Notes: generated by a model from the letters alone, not told the origin. A DNA stretch of 64,000 nucleotides from an uncultured Paracoccaceae bacterium (GCA_947503175.1 CANNCO010000001.1:744001-808000), one strand, 5' to 3'; shown: positions 54,359 through 63,528, counted from the stretch's first letter. A program made the numbers and translations.

Positions 54359-56741
54359 AGCTCTGGATCGTGAGGCTTTGCTGGCGCTGCCTTATCTTTT
54401 CGATTTCTGGGCTTTGCCGCATCAATTGCCTCCAAAGGGGGATTGGCGCAGCTGGGTGATCATGGGGGGCAGGGGTGCGGGCAAGACCCGGGCTGGTGCC
54501 GAATGGGTTCGCGCCCAGGTAGAGGGTTCTGGGCCCACGGATCCCGGGCCTGCCAATCGGGTGGCTCTGATCGGTGAAACAATCGACCAGGCCCGGGAGG
54601 TCATGGTGTTTGGCGAAAGCGGAATCCTGGCCTGTTCGCCGCCTGACCGGCGACCTGACTGGGAGGCATCGCGCAAGCGTCTGGTCTGGCCGAACGGTGC
54701 GATTGCGCAAGTGTTCTCTGCGAGTGAGCCGGAGGCGCTGCGGGGCCCTCAGTTTGATGCCGCCTGGCTTGACGAGATCGGATGCCCGGCGGTGGACAAG
54801 GGATCAAATGCTCCGAACCGGTTCTCGGATCCGAAATCATCGGAATCGGCTTTGCCTCCATATTCGACAGGGCGGCGCGATGATCTGATCCAGATGCAGT
54901 TCCTGATTGCCCATGCGGGATACTGGGCCGATCCCGCAAACAACCCGGTCTCGGACATCTACGACGGTGCGATGATCGATACGAACCGTTGCTTTGTCTG
55001 GGCATGGGATGCGCGGCCCTTTCCGCACTTTCCCAACACTGCGGCCATCTGGTCTGACGGTGCGAATTACGAGACGGGCCATTGGATCAACGGGCGCGCT
55101 TCGTCACGTGCCCTGTCTTCGATCGTCGAGGAGATCTGTGCCGAAGCGGGCCTTGTACACGTTGATACGTCGGAGCTGTTCGGTGTCGTGCGCGGTTATG
55201 CGCCCGGTGGCGCCCACAGCGGGCGGGCGTTGCTTGACCCGCTTCTCGCAGCCTTCGGCGTGGATGCGATCGAGCGGGATGGAAAACTGATCTTCAAGTC
55301 GCGCAGCGACCGGGTCGTTCAGACACTCGATGCGGGTGATCTGGCCGTTTCCGTGGATGTGTCCGGCGCGGTCGAGCGGTCGCGTGCCGCAGATGCCGGA
55401 ACGGTTGGACGAGTCAGGATCAACGCACTGGAGGCTTCGGGCGATTATCAGGTTCGCGCGGCCGAGGCCATTTTCCCCGACGACGCCACGCAGACCGTCG
55501 CACAATCGGAGTTGCCGCTTCTTCTGACGGGGGCGGAAAGTCGCGCGATTGCCGAACGGTGGTTGGCCGAGGCTCGGGTCGCGCGTGAAACGGTTCGGTT
55601 CGTGCTACCGCCATCGCATCTCCAGATCGGAGCGGGAGATGTGGTTTCACTCAAGGTCGACGATTCCGAAAGCACTTTCAAGATCGCGGAACTTGATCAG
55701 GCAGGTGCCAGGATTGTCGAGGCAGTCCAGGTGGATGACGGGCTGAACATGCCGGCTAACTCGACCGTGGAAGATCCGATTGCGCCAAGGTTGTTCTCCG
55801 CTCCGGTTCCGGTGGAGGTTGCGTTTCTGGACCTGCCCCTGATCAAGGGAACGGAACTGCCCCACGCGCCTCATGTGGCCGTTACCGCGAAACCGTGGTC
55901 CGGGTCGGCTGCCATTTACAAGTCGGCAAGCAGCGACGGGTTTGTCCTGAACACTCTCATCGATCGCGCGGCGACGATTGGTGTGACCGAGACCGAGATG
56001 TTGCGCGCGCGGTCCGGAACCTTTGATCGGGGGCCGGCACTTCGGGTTCGTATGGCGGGGGGAAGCCTTCAGTCAGTAAGCGTGGCCGAAATGCTCAACG
56101 GTGCCAATGCGATGGCAATCGGAACGCCTGGGCTCGACATATGGGAGGTCTTTCAGTTCGCGACCGCAACGCTTGTCGGCCAGGATATCTACGAGTTGTC
56201 CGGCCGGCTCCGAGGCCAACTCGGCACAGATAACCTGATCCCGGAGATATGGCCGCCAGGCAGTCAGGTCATCTTGCTGAACACAGCGCTCCGTCAGATC
56301 GCCCTTGACCCGTCCGAGCGGCAACTGGCGCGGGTCTTCAGAACAGGTCCGGCGCAGCGCCCGGTCACCGATCCGATCTATATCGAGGAAACTCGTGCGT
56401 TCGACGGCGTGGGAATGCGGCCCTATGCGCCTGTTCATCTTCGGTTCCGGAAAGACGGGTCGGGCGGTGGTGTGCTGAGCTGGATCCGGCGCACTCGGAT
56501 CGACGGCGACACCTGGGCTGGCCTCGATGTGCCGCTGGGCGAAGAGCTTGAGTCCTATCTGATACGGGTCACCGAGGCTGGGCAGATACGGCGCGAAGAG
56601 ACTGTCGGTACCCCAGCGTGGGTCTATGGCGGAGCAGAAAAAGCCGCTGATGGCATCACGGGGTCCTACGAGATTGAAGTTGCACAGCTGTCGGAGCGTT
56701 TCGGTCCGGGGCTTTTCGGAAGGATAACGATCAATGACTAA
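54285..56741 (+). CDS. Chimeric GTA ORF: large-terminase N-terminus fused to gp15 C-terminal half
   Basis: One uninterrupted 818-residue frame. Residues 1 to ~162 match the ATPase start of GTA/phage large terminase: LPYLFDFWALPHQLPP, Walker A GGRGAGKTRAGAEWV, RVALIGETIDQAREVM, LRGPQFDAAWLDE (Walker B with DE). From residue ~163 the sequence becomes the C-terminal half of the GTA host-specificity/baseplate protein gp15: IGCPAVDKGSNAPN, DPKSSESALPPYSTGRRDDL, FVWAWDARPFPHFP, GHWINGRASSRALSSIVEEI, to the end. The terminase nuclease domain, the gp15 N-terminal TIM-barrel and all genes between are absent. The junction is near 54771-54780. Start may be ATG 54231, ATG 54285 or a TTG soon after. No stop or frameshift, so it may still be made. 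Confidence 0.85.
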   Translation: MTREIRSGASLIASAPPEEQARFLEALDREALLALPYLFDFWALPHQLPPKGDWRSWVIMGGRGAGKTRAGAEWVRAQVEGSGPTDPGPANRVALIGETIDQAREVMVFGESGILACSPPDRRPDWEASRKRLVWPNGAIAQVFSASEPEALRGPQFDAAWLDEIGCPAVDKGSNAPNRFSDPKSSESALPPYSTGRRDDLIQMQFLIAHAGYWADPANNPVSDIYDGAMIDTNRCFVWAWDARPFPHFPNTAAIWSDGANYETGHWINGRASSRALSSIVEEICAEAGLVHVDTSELFGVVRGYAPGGAHSGRALLDPLLAAFGVDAIERDGKLIFKSRSDRVVQTLDAGDLAVSVDVSGAVERSRAADAGTVGRVRINALEASGDYQVRAAEAIFPDDATQTVAQSELPLLLTGAESRAIAERWLAEARVARETVRFVLPPSHLQIGAGDVVSLKVDDSESTFKIAELDQAGARIVEAVQVDDGLNMPANSTVEDPIAPRLFSAPVPVEVAFLDLPLIKGTELPHAPHVAVTAKPWSGSAAIYKSASSDGFVLNTLIDRAATIGVTETEMLRARSGTFDRGPALRVRMAGGSLQSVSVAEMLNGANAMAIGTPGLDIWEVFQFATATLVGQDIYELSGRLRGQLGTDNLIPEIWPPGSQVILLNTALRQIALDPSERQLARVFRTGPAQRPVTDPIYIEETRAFDGVGMRPYAPVHLRFRKDGSGGGVLSWIRRTRIDGDTWAGLDVPLGEELESYLIRVTEAGQIRREETVGTPAWVYGGAEKAADGITGSYEIEVAQLSERFGPGLFGRITIND

Positions 56742-57444
56742 CACAGCATTCCTTGGCCTGCCCCTTGTACAGCCGTCGCAGGCTCAAAAGCACGTGACCG
56801 TAAACGAGGCTTTGACGCGTATCGATACGCTGACGCAGCTGACGATCCGGTCGACAAGCGTTCAAACCCCGCCGGTCGCGACCGAGGGCGACTGCTACTT
56901 TGTGCCCGCTGGTGCGGTAAACGCATGGTCGGGGCAGGAGGGCGCGCTGGCGATCTTTCTGAACGGTGGATGGGATTTTGTCGTGCCGAAGGTGGGTTGG
57001 CGCGCTTGGCTTGCCGAGCCGGGCGCTCCATCCGTGTTCGATGGCGTCGATTGGGTTGCCGGCACGGGATCTGTTTCACCAAACGGGGCGGCGATGACAT
57101 CTCGCGTCATCGAGATCGATCACGACCTGGCGGCCGGACCGTACTCTGATACGGCACCGATTATTCCCGCCCAATCGGTCGTCTATGGCGTCACCGGACG
57201 CGTATTGACAGCCTTTTCAGGCACAGCGTCCAGTTGGCAGTTGGGGATCGGCGGTGTTTCGCCAGATCGGTACGGCAACGGTCTTGGGACAGCCGCGGGG
57301 TCTTGGGTGCGTGGTATCACGTCGACGCCTCTGGCCTATTACGCGGCAACGCCTCTGACGATCACTGGCGAAGACGGCGACCTGGCGGGGGGGCGCGCGC
57401 GCCTCGCCGTTCATGTCACAGAGCTGACCTTGCCGCGCAGCTAA
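56734..57444 (+). CDS. DUF2793 protein of the GTA 3' flank
   Basis: A 236-residue protein overlapping the chimera by eight bases. The start TNTAFLGLPLVQPSQAQKHVTVNEALTRID is the DUF2793 signature; further blocks are GDCYFVPAGAVNAW and the GWRAWLAEPG segment. DUF2793 proteins occur at phage and GTA tail ends and resemble fibre or head-spike accessory proteins. A beta-rich C-domain starts near residue 125 (VIEIDHDLAAGPYSDTAPII). It retains its usual place after gp15. Confidence 0.85.
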   Translation: MTNTAFLGLPLVQPSQAQKHVTVNEALTRIDTLTQLTIRSTSVQTPPVATEGDCYFVPAGAVNAWSGQEGALAIFLNGGWDFVVPKVGWRAWLAEPGAPSVFDGVDWVAGTGSVSPNGAAMTSRVIEIDHDLAAGPYSDTAPIIPAQSVVYGVTGRVLTAFSGTASSWQLGIGGVSPDRYGNGLGTAAGSWVRGITSTPLAYYAATPLTITGEDGDLAGGRARLAVHVTELTLPRS

Positions 57445-57449
57445 CGGCG

Positions 57450-57812
57450 ATGCGGCAGGTTCTTCTGGGAGATGTGGTGTCGGTCGCACGGGCACTCCTT
57501 GCGCTGACACCCCGCCTGCGGCCTTTAGCGCTGCGCCGCATATGGGCGGAGGCTGGTGCCGCCGACATGCATCGGCGCAGAACCGGCAGGATGCATCCGA
57601 TCTGGGGCGATGGGAGCCTGAGTGCGGCTGCTTTGCGCCGCCCGGCGCGAGGTGAGCCACCGCTCGAAGACCCCGACTACCTCCATTGTCTGATTTCAGT
57701 CCTGCAGCACCTTCAGGCCGATCAGCCCCGTGTGCAGGAAAGACAGCGTGGAACCGCAGGATCGATCTGCAGGCGTTCCGGCGCAATCACATCGCCGCAA
57801 TCCGTGCAATAG
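57450..57812 (+). CDS. Small conserved protein of the GTA 3' flank
   Basis: A 120-residue frame starting at ATG 57450. The first ~85 residues (MRQVLLGDVVSVARALLAL, LRRIWAEAGAADMHRRRTGR, MHPIWGDGSLSAAALRRP, LEDPDYLHCLISVLQHL) read as a real protein of the type found after gp15/DUF2793 in rhodobacterial GTA loci (DUF7742-like). The last ~30 residues, past 57722, run antisense into the convergent DksA-type gene and have no protein-like character, so the end may have been extended by loss of the original stop. Function unknown. Confidence 0.6.
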   Translation: MRQVLLGDVVSVARALLALTPRLRPLALRRIWAEAGAADMHRRRTGRMHPIWGDGSLSAAALRRPARGEPPLEDPDYLHCLISVLQHLQADQPRVQERQRGTAGSICRRSGAITSPQSVQ

Positions 57813-58063
57813 CCTAACTCTCCTTCATCGGCTCGGGTCAATGCCGCAAAAATCTGGCGTTTGCGCGCCTTGCGTCGCCGGGCCGTCGCCTGTGCCATAG
57901 CCTGGCGCTGCATCGCGTCCATCCGGCTGAGACGCCCGGCGGATTGCTGATCCAGAGCCACAGTCGCCTGATCCTGCCGCCCAAGGTCATCATCGCTGTC
58001 CAACGCCTCCAGCTCGGCTTTCAGCCGGGCACGCATCGCATTCTGGTCAGGTGCGACAGACAT
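57722..58063 (-). CDS. TraR/DksA-type zinc-finger protein
   Basis: A 113-residue protein. An N-terminal coiled coil (MRARLKAELEAL...AMAQATARRRKARKR) is followed by the C4 zinc finger CTDCGDVIAPERLQIDPAVPRCLSC. This is the DksA/TraR fold that binds RNA polymerase through the secondary channel; the protein is shorter than DksA, like the TraR/YbiI group. ATG 58063 begins the coiled-coil region. Its last 91 bp overlap the convergent plus-strand gene. Confidence 0.85.
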   Translation of the reverse strand: MSVAPDQNAMRARLKAELEALDSDDDLGRQDQATVALDQQSAGRLSRMDAMQRQAMAQATARRRKARKRQIFAALTRADEGELGYCTDCGDVIAPERLQIDPAVPRCLSCTRG

Positions 58064-58143
58064 CACTTTTTTCCTGTCCGGGTTTCGTGTTGGGCGAGAA
58101 CGCCTTAAATGGTACTCTACGTCAGGAACTCCGAGGATGCACG

Positions 58144-58962
58144 ATGGCAGAGACACGCCAGAAAATCGCCGAGCTTGATCCGATCTGGTCCCGCATCCGG
58201 GACGAGGCCGAAGAAGCTGTGGCCCATGAACCGCTTCTGGGCGGTCTGATTCATTCAAGCGTCCTCCATCACCCATCGCTGGAACGCGCGCTGTCCTACC
58301 GGATCTCGCTGAAACTGGCCTCTGGCGAGATGTCCGAGCAGATCCTGCGCGAGATCGTGGACGAGGCGCTGATGTCAGCGCCCGAGATCGGTCAGGCGGT
58401 GCGCGCAGATATCGTGGCGGTCTTCGACCGTGACCCGGCCTGCCATCGGATGATTCAGCCGCTTTTGTATTTCAAAGGGTTTCAGGCGATCCAGTGCTAC
58501 CGGATCGGCCATTGGCTCTGGAAACAGGGGCGTGAAGACATGGCCTATTTCTTCCAGATGCGCGTGTCCGAGGCGTTCGGCGTCGACATTCACCCGGCTG
58601 CCCGGATTGGCAAGGGGATCATGATCGACCATGCCCATTCAATTGTTATCGGCGAAACGGCTGTTGTTGGCGACAACGTCTCGATGCTGCATTCTGTGAC
58701 CCTTGGCGGTACCGGTAAGGAAGAAGAAGACCGTCATCCCAAGATCGGCGACGGTGTTCTGATCGGCGCGGGCGCGAAGGTTCTGGGCAATATCACCGTC
58801 GGCGCCTGTTCGCGGATTGCTGCGGGGTCGGTCGTGCTGGAAGAGGTGCCATGCAAGTCCACTGTGGCGGGTGTCCCTGCGCGCATTGTGGGCGAGGCGG
58901 GGTGTTCACAACCCTCCGTCACGATGGACCAGTTGTTGAACAGGTCCTCCGGCGAAGCCTGA
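58144..58962 (+). CDS. cysE: Serine O-acetyltransferase
   Basis: A 272-residue enzyme making O-acetylserine for cysteine synthesis. An N-terminal helical domain (about residues 1-140; DPIWSRIRDEAEEAV) precedes the left-handed beta-helix of hexapeptide repeats with IHPAARIGKGIMIDHAHSIV (catalytic Asp/His), GDNVSMLHSVTLGGTGK and RHPKIGDGVLIGAGA. The C-terminal tail ends without the classical Ile but is similar in length. In Rhodobacter relatives cysE lies just downstream of the GTA cluster, as here. Confidence 0.96.
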   Translation: MAETRQKIAELDPIWSRIRDEAEEAVAHEPLLGGLIHSSVLHHPSLERALSYRISLKLASGEMSEQILREIVDEALMSAPEIGQAVRADIVAVFDRDPACHRMIQPLLYFKGFQAIQCYRIGHWLWKQGREDMAYFFQMRVSEAFGVDIHPAARIGKGIMIDHAHSIVIGETAVVGDNVSMLHSVTLGGTGKEEEDRHPKIGDGVLIGAGAKVLGNITVGACSRIAAGSVVLEEVPCKSTVAGVPARIVGEAGCSQPSVTMDQLLNRSSGEA

Positions 58963-58980
58963 TTCCTCCCTGATACGACA

Positions 58981-59005
58981 AAGGCCCGCTCCAGCGGGCC
59001 TTTTT
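58981..59005. terminator. Bidirectional terminator between cysE and pdhC
   Basis: AAGGCCCGCT and AGCGGGCCTT (58981-58990 with 58993-59002) form a near-perfect stem with T-runs on both strands (TTTTT on plus, TTTGT on minus), 18 bp from each stop codon side. Confidence 0.85.
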
Positions 59006-59019
59006 GATCGCGCGTTCGT

Positions 59020-60312
59020 TCAGGCCAGCATCGCGACCGGGTTTTCCAACCCGTCCTTGATCGCGTCCAGAAGCTGCGCCCCAAGCGCGCCGTCGATGAC
59101 CCGGTGGTCGACCGACAGCGTTACCGACATCACTGTCGCCACGGCGAGTTCGCCCTCGGCATTGACCACGGGTTTCTTGACGCCAGCGCCGACCGCAAGG
59201 ATCGCGCCATGGGGCGGATTGATCACCGCGTCGAAGTTATCAATCCCGAACATGCCCAAATTCGAGATCGCAAAACTGCCGCCCTGATATTCATGGGGCG
59301 CGAGCTTGCGGTCGCGGGCGCGGGATGCCAGGTCCTTCATCTCGGCGGATAATGCCGAAAGCGATTTCATCTCGGCGTCTTTCAGAACCGGTGTGAACAG
59401 ACCGCCCTCAATGGCGACCGCAACGGCCACATCCGAAGGCTTGAGCTTCAGCATCCGGTCGCCGGCCCAAACGGCGTTGGCGTCCGGCACCTGCTGAAGC
59501 GCAAGAGCGCAGGCCTTGATGATGAAGTCGTTCACCGAAAGCTTCACGCCACGGGCCTCAAGCTGCTTGTTCAACTGGCTGCGGAACTTCAGAAGCACGT
59601 CAAGCTGGATATCGCGGCGCAAGTAGAAATGCGGGATCGTCTGTTTGGCTTCGGTCAAACGCGCGGCAATCACCTTGCGCATACCGTCAAGCGGAACCTC
59701 CTCGTAGTCACGCCCTTCATACATGCGCACCACGGCATCCGTTGACGGCCCGGTGGAAGCCGGAGCCGTCGCATCGGGCGCCGTAGAGACGGGGGTAGCC
59801 GCGGCACTTGGCTGCGCAGTCTCAACATCTGCTTTCACGATCCGGCCCTTGGGGCCCGATCCCTTGATCTGGCTCAGGTCCAGACCTTTGTCCTTCGCGA
59901 TCCGGCGCGCCAGCGGAGAGGCGAAGATCCGGTCACCTGATGCAGCAACGGGTGCAGCGGGTGCAGGTGCTGCCGCCGGTGCTGCGGCGGGCGCTGGAGC
60001 CTCCTCAGCCTTGGCTGCCGCTGGGGCGGGGGCTGCTGTGGGGGCATCGCCAATATCGTCAGCGCTTTCGCCGTCATCGAGCAGAACCGCGATCGGCGTG
60101 TTCACCTTCACGCCTTCCGAACCTTCGGCTACAAGGATTTTACCAACCGTCCCCTCATCGACCGCCTCGAACTCCATCGTCGCCTTGTCGGTCTCGATCT
60201 CGGCCAGAAGATCACCAGAGGACACCGTATCCCCCTCTTTCACCAGCCACTTGGCCAGCGTGCCTTCTTCCATCGTCGGGCTGAGGGCGGGCATCAGAAC
60301 TTCGGTGGGCAT
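59020..60312 (-). CDS. pdhC: Pyruvate dehydrogenase E2, dihydrolipoamide acetyltransferase
   Basis: A 430-residue E2. One N-terminal lipoyl domain ([19 protein letters not shown]; lipoylated Lys in [11 protein letters not shown]), an Ala/Pro-rich linker, the E1/E3-binding domain ([29 protein letters not shown]) and the catalytic core with [16 protein letters not shown] (His/Asp). It transfers acetyl from lipoate to CoA. ATG 60312 starts the lipoyl domain. Last gene of the pdh operon. Confidence 0.97.
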   Translation of the reverse strand: MPTEVLMPALSPTMEEGTLAKWLVKEGDTVSSGDLLAEIETDKATMEFEAVDEGTVGKILVAEGSEGVKVNTPIAVLLDDGESADDIGDAPTAAPAPAAAKAEEAPAPAAAPAAAPAPAAPVAASGDRIFASPLARRIAKDKGLDLSQIKGSGPKGRIVKADVETAQPSAAATPVSTAPDATAPASTGPSTDAVVRMYEGRDYEEVPLDGMRKVIAARLTEAKQTIPHFYLRRDIQLDVLLKFRSQLNKQLEARGVKLSVNDFIIKACALALQQVPDANAVWAGDRMLKLKPSDVAVAVAIEGGLFTPVLKDAEMKSLSALSAEMKDLASRARDRKLAPHEYQGGSFAISNLGMFGIDNFDAVINPPHGAILAVGAGVKKPVVNAEGELAVATVMSVTLSVDHRVIDGALGAQLLDAIKDGLENPVAMLA

Positions 60313-60316
60313 TGTG

Positions 60317-60574
60317 TCAGTCCTCCTGCAGAACCACTTGGTCGAACGGCGCAAGGATCTTGCCATGCCCCGACGCCAGGGATCTGAGCGTCAATTCAAT
60401 CTCTGCGCTGTGGCGCGCAATCCAGTCATAGGCCGTCTGACGGCCACGACCACCGGTCAGCGGCACATGCTCGGAAATCACGGCATCGGGGATCAGCCCG
60501 ACAATCCGCGCATCCGGGCCACCCGTGGCGACCCGATACGCCTCCAATCTGCTATCGCGGCCCAAGACGTCCAT
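60317..60574 (-). CDS. Small conserved protein inside the pdh operon
   Basis: An 85-residue soluble protein ([62 protein letters not shown]). It starts one base before the pdhB stop and ends four bases before pdhC, so it is made with E1 and E2. I do not recognise a characterised family. A role in the complex, for example as an assembly or regulatory factor, is suggested only by position. Confidence 0.65.
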   Translation of the reverse strand: MDVLGRDSRLEAYRVATGGPDARIVGLIPDAVISEHVPLTGGRGRQTAYDWIARHSAEIELTLRSLASGHGKILAPFDQVVLQED

Positions 60575-60575
60575 T

Positions 60576-61940
60576 TCAGCGATATGTCACGGCGTTGACC
60601 GCATCGATGACCTCTTTCGTCGTCACCAGCGCCAGCTTTTCAAGGTTCGCCGCATAGGGCATCGGTACGTCCTTACCGGTGCAGTTGATCACCGGCGCGT
60701 CCAGATAATCGAATGCCTCCTGCATGATCACCGAGCTGATGTAGTTGCCGACCGATCCTTGCGGGAACCCTTCTTCGACTGTCACGCAGCGGTTCGTCTT
60801 CTGGATCGAACGGATCACCGTGGCCGTATCCATGGGCCGCAACGTCCTCAGGTCGATCACCTCGGCACTCACGCCTTCCTTGGCAAGCTCATCCGCCGCG
60901 GCAAGCGCATATTGCATCCCGATGCCAAAGCTCACGATGGTCACATCCTCGCCTTCGCGCCAGATTCGGGCCTTGCCAAAGGGAACGGTGTAGTCGTCCA
61001 GCTTCGGAACCTCGAAGGACCGGCCATACATGATCTCGTTTTCAAGAAAGATCACCGGATTCGGATCGCGGATCGCCGACTTCAACAGGCCCTTCGCGTC
61101 GGAGGCTGAATAGGGCATCACCACCTTCAGGCCCGGGATCTGCATGAACCACGCCGCATAGTCCTGGCTGTGCTGCGCGCCGACGCGGGCCGCAGCCCCG
61201 TTGGGTCCGCGAAACACGATGGGGCAACCCATCTGACCGCCCGACATATAAAGTGTCTTGGCCGCAGAATTCACAATCTGGTCCATGGCTTGCATCGCGA
61301 AGTTAAACGTCATGAACTCGACGATGGGCCGTAGACCGCCAAAGGCCGCGCCGACCCCGATTCCGGCAAATCCGTGCTCGGTGATCGGCGTGTCGATCAC
61401 GCGACGCGCAGTGAATTCATCCATAAGCCCCTGACTGATTTTGTAGGCGCCTTGATATTCGGCGACCTCTTCACCCATAAGGAACACTGTTTCGTCCCGG
61501 CGCATTTCTTCGGCCATCGCGTCACGTAGGGCTTCGCGGACAGTGGTCGTCGTCATCTCGGTGCCTTCGGGAATGTCCGGTTCTGACACATCGGCGCTTT
61601 CAACCGGGGCCTTGGGCGCGGCGGGGGCTGCCTCGGACGCGGCTGGCGCGGCTTCGGCTGGCGCGGCCGCCGGGGCAGGGGCCGCGTCGGCGTCTTCGCC
61701 CTCTTCCACCAGAACCGCGATGGGTGTATTCACCTTCACGCCCTCGGTGCCCTCTGCGATCAGGATCTTGCCGACGATCCCTTCATCCACGGCTTCGAAT
61801 TCCATTGTGGCCTTGTCGGTCTCGATCTCGGCCATGATATCGCCGGAGGAAACCGTATCGCCCTCTTTCACGAGCCATTTGGCCAATGTGCCCTCTTCCA
61901 TCGTCGGCGAAAGGGCGGGCATGAGAATTTCAGTCGCCAT
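60576..61940 (-). CDS. pdhB: Pyruvate dehydrogenase E1 beta with N-terminal lipoyl domain
   Basis: A 454-residue subunit. Unlike ordinary 330-residue E1-beta it starts with a full lipoyl domain ([19 protein letters not shown]; Lys in [11 protein letters not shown]), then an Ala/Pro/Glu linker (about residues 80-125) and the E1-beta fold ([44 protein letters not shown]). Lipoylated E1-beta is typical of alphaproteobacteria. The lipoyl DNA is closely similar to that of pdhC. It starts directly after the pdhA stop. Confidence 0.97.
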   Translation of the reverse strand: MATEILMPALSPTMEEGTLAKWLVKEGDTVSSGDIMAEIETDKATMEFEAVDEGIVGKILIAEGTEGVKVNTPIAVLVEEGEDADAAPAPAAAPAEAAPAASEAAPAAPKAPVESADVSEPDIPEGTEMTTTTVREALRDAMAEEMRRDETVFLMGEEVAEYQGAYKISQGLMDEFTARRVIDTPITEHGFAGIGVGAAFGGLRPIVEFMTFNFAMQAMDQIVNSAAKTLYMSGGQMGCPIVFRGPNGAAARVGAQHSQDYAAWFMQIPGLKVVMPYSASDAKGLLKSAIRDPNPVIFLENEIMYGRSFEVPKLDDYTVPFGKARIWREGEDVTIVSFGIGMQYALAAADELAKEGVSAEVIDLRTLRPMDTATVIRSIQKTNRCVTVEEGFPQGSVGNYISSVIMQEAFDYLDAPVINCTGKDVPMPYAANLEKLALVTTKEVIDAVNAVTYR

Positions 61941-62981
61941 TTACACGGCCTCCCCTTGCGGCAGGACGTCCGCATAAATGTCGGTATATAGCTCTTCCAG
62001 TGCAGGCTCCGGGCTTTCTTTCGAGAACTCCGCAGCCTCGTTGACGATTTCCTTGATCTCTTTGTCGATTGCCTTCAGGTCGTCCTCGGATGCATGTTTG
62101 CCGTCCAGAAGCATCGTGCGCACATGCTCTATCGCGTCGCGTTTCTCGCGCATTTCCTGAACTTCCTCACGGGTGCGGTACTTTGCCGGATCGGACATGG
62201 AGTGGCCGCGATAACGGTAAGTCTTGATCTCAAGGATGTAGGGGCCCTTGCCGGACCGGCAGTGGGCGACGGCCTTTTCCCCGGCGGCCTTCACCGCCAG
62301 CACATCCATTCCGTCCACTTCTTCGCCCGGAATGCCGTAAGCCGCGCCACGCTCCCAGTAGCTTGGTGATTTCGTCGACCGCTTCGTCGATGTGCCCATG
62401 GCGTATTGGTTGTTCTCGATCACGAAGACAACGGGCAGGTCCCACAGTTCGGCCATGTTATAAGTCTCATAGACCTGGCCCTGGTTCGCGGCGCCATCGC
62501 CGAAATAGGTGAATGTCACGCGGTCGTTGCCCAGATACTTGTCGGCGAAGGCCAGGCCGGCCCCGATCGGTACCTGTGCCGCAACGATGCCATGGCCGCC
62601 GTAGAAATGCTTCTCTTTCGAGAACATGTGCATCGAGCCGCCCTTGCCCTTGGAGTATCCGCCCTCGCGGCCCGTCAGTTCGGCCATCACGCCCTTGGGG
62701 TCCATGCCGCAGGCGAGCATATGGCCGTGATCGCGGTAGCTGGTGACGCGCTTGTCGCCGTCCTCCGCTGCGGCCTCAAGGCCGACCACGACCGCTTCCT
62801 GTCCGATATAAAGGTGGCAAAAGCCCCCGATCAGGCCCATTCCGTAAAGCTGGCCCGCCTTTTCTTCGAACCGCCGGATCAGCAGCATCTCGCGGTAATA
62901 GTGGAGAAGGTCGTCCTTCGACACGTTGGGTTTCGCGGCCGGTTTCGTCGCCGGTTTTGCTGCGGTCTTTCGCGTGGCCAT
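61941..62981 (-). CDS. pdhA: Pyruvate dehydrogenase E1 alpha
   Basis: A 346-residue thiamine-diphosphate enzyme subunit. After a basic Ala/Lys/Pro start (KTAAKPATKPAAKPNVSK) come LIRRFEEKAGQLYGMG, HLYIGQEAVVVG, the TDP motif GDGAANQGQVYETYNMA with ENNQYAMGTS, and the loop YRYRGHSMSDPAKYRTREEV (regulatory serine region in eukaryotes). First gene of pdhA-pdhB-(85 aa)-pdhC. A near-palindrome lies 26-45 bp upstream of the start. Confidence 0.97.
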   Translation of the reverse strand: MATRKTAAKPATKPAAKPNVSKDDLLHYYREMLLIRRFEEKAGQLYGMGLIGGFCHLYIGQEAVVVGLEAAAEDGDKRVTSYRDHGHMLACGMDPKGVMAELTGREGGYSKGKGGSMHMFSKEKHFYGGHGIVAAQVPIGAGLAFADKYLGNDRVTFTYFGDGAANQGQVYETYNMAELWDLPVVFVIENNQYAMGTSTKRSTKSPSYWERGAAYGIPGEEVDGMDVLAVKAAGEKAVAHCRSGKGPYILEIKTYRYRGHSMSDPAKYRTREEVQEMREKRDAIEHVRTMLLDGKHASEDDLKAIDKEIKEIVNEAAEFSKESPEPALEELYTDIYADVLPQGEAV

Positions 62982-63006
62982 GCCTGCGCGCCTCCCTCTG
63001 AGCAGA

Positions 63007-63026
63007 ATAGTTCAGTGCTAAACTAT
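63007..63026. promoter_or_regulatory. Imperfect 20-bp palindrome upstream of pdhA
   Basis: ATAGTT (63007-63012) and AACTAT (63021-63026) are inverted, and the middle continues AG...CT with one mismatch, giving a near 20-bp dyad 26 bp before the pdhA start. It resembles a repressor operator. Half of it (GTGCTAA) recalls CIRCE but the full element is absent. Confidence 0.4.
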
Positions 63027-63114
63027 CCTCCTACACCATGTTTTGCAAAAACACAGCCGGAAATTTGCCGCGCACCGTCAGGGCCGGGTTGCACGAGGTG
63101 CAATGCTTGGAACT

Positions 63115-63417
63115 CTAGCGCAGAACCAGTTCGTCGGGACGGACAAGCCCGAGAACATCGCGGGCTTGCTGATCGAGAAGTTCGAGATCGAGGAAAGCAT
63201 CAGACAGACGCCGTGTCTTGTTCTCCAGTGCGGCGACCTCTGCCTCAAGCTCGGCCTTCTGAGCCGAAAGCGCCGTGCGTTCCGCATCGATCTGCACACG
63301 CTGGAATAGGCCGTAATCCCCCTGAACGCTGGCGAATGTGAAATACATCGCCGCCAGGCACATCAAGGTCAGGTAAATCACATCGCCAAGGGCGCTGCGG
63401 CTGCGGGTGTCGGTCAT
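63115..63417 (-). CDS. Septum formation initiator FtsB/DivIC-like protein
   Basis: A 100-residue bitopic protein: short cytoplasmic N-terminus, one membrane helix (about residues 12-30, VIYLTLMCLAAMYFTFASV), then a periplasmic coiled coil (RTALSAQKAELEAEVAALENKTRRL) and a C-terminal QARDVLGLVRPDELVL, the DivIC/FtsB signature end. It forms the FtsQLB-type division complex. ATG 63417 is chosen over a longer frame because GGCAGAG lies before it. It lies between pdhA and the aldolase, as in other rhodobacteria. Confidence 0.88.
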   Translation of the reverse strand: MTDTRSRSALGDVIYLTLMCLAAMYFTFASVQGDYGLFQRVQIDAERTALSAQKAELEAEVAALENKTRRLSDAFLDLELLDQQARDVLGLVRPDELVLR

Positions 63418-63528
63418 GCTCTGCCTCTTGTCCGCCTCTGCCGGGCGGATCATTTAACGAATCATGTCACATTGATTCGCCAAAGGGAATCCCCTTTCGG
63501 CATCAATTGGCAAAAGCCCGCCAATGAC

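Noticed and set aside
63007-63026. CIRCE heat-shock element
   Set aside because: Only one half resembles GTGCTAA; the 9-bp spaced full inverted repeat is missing.
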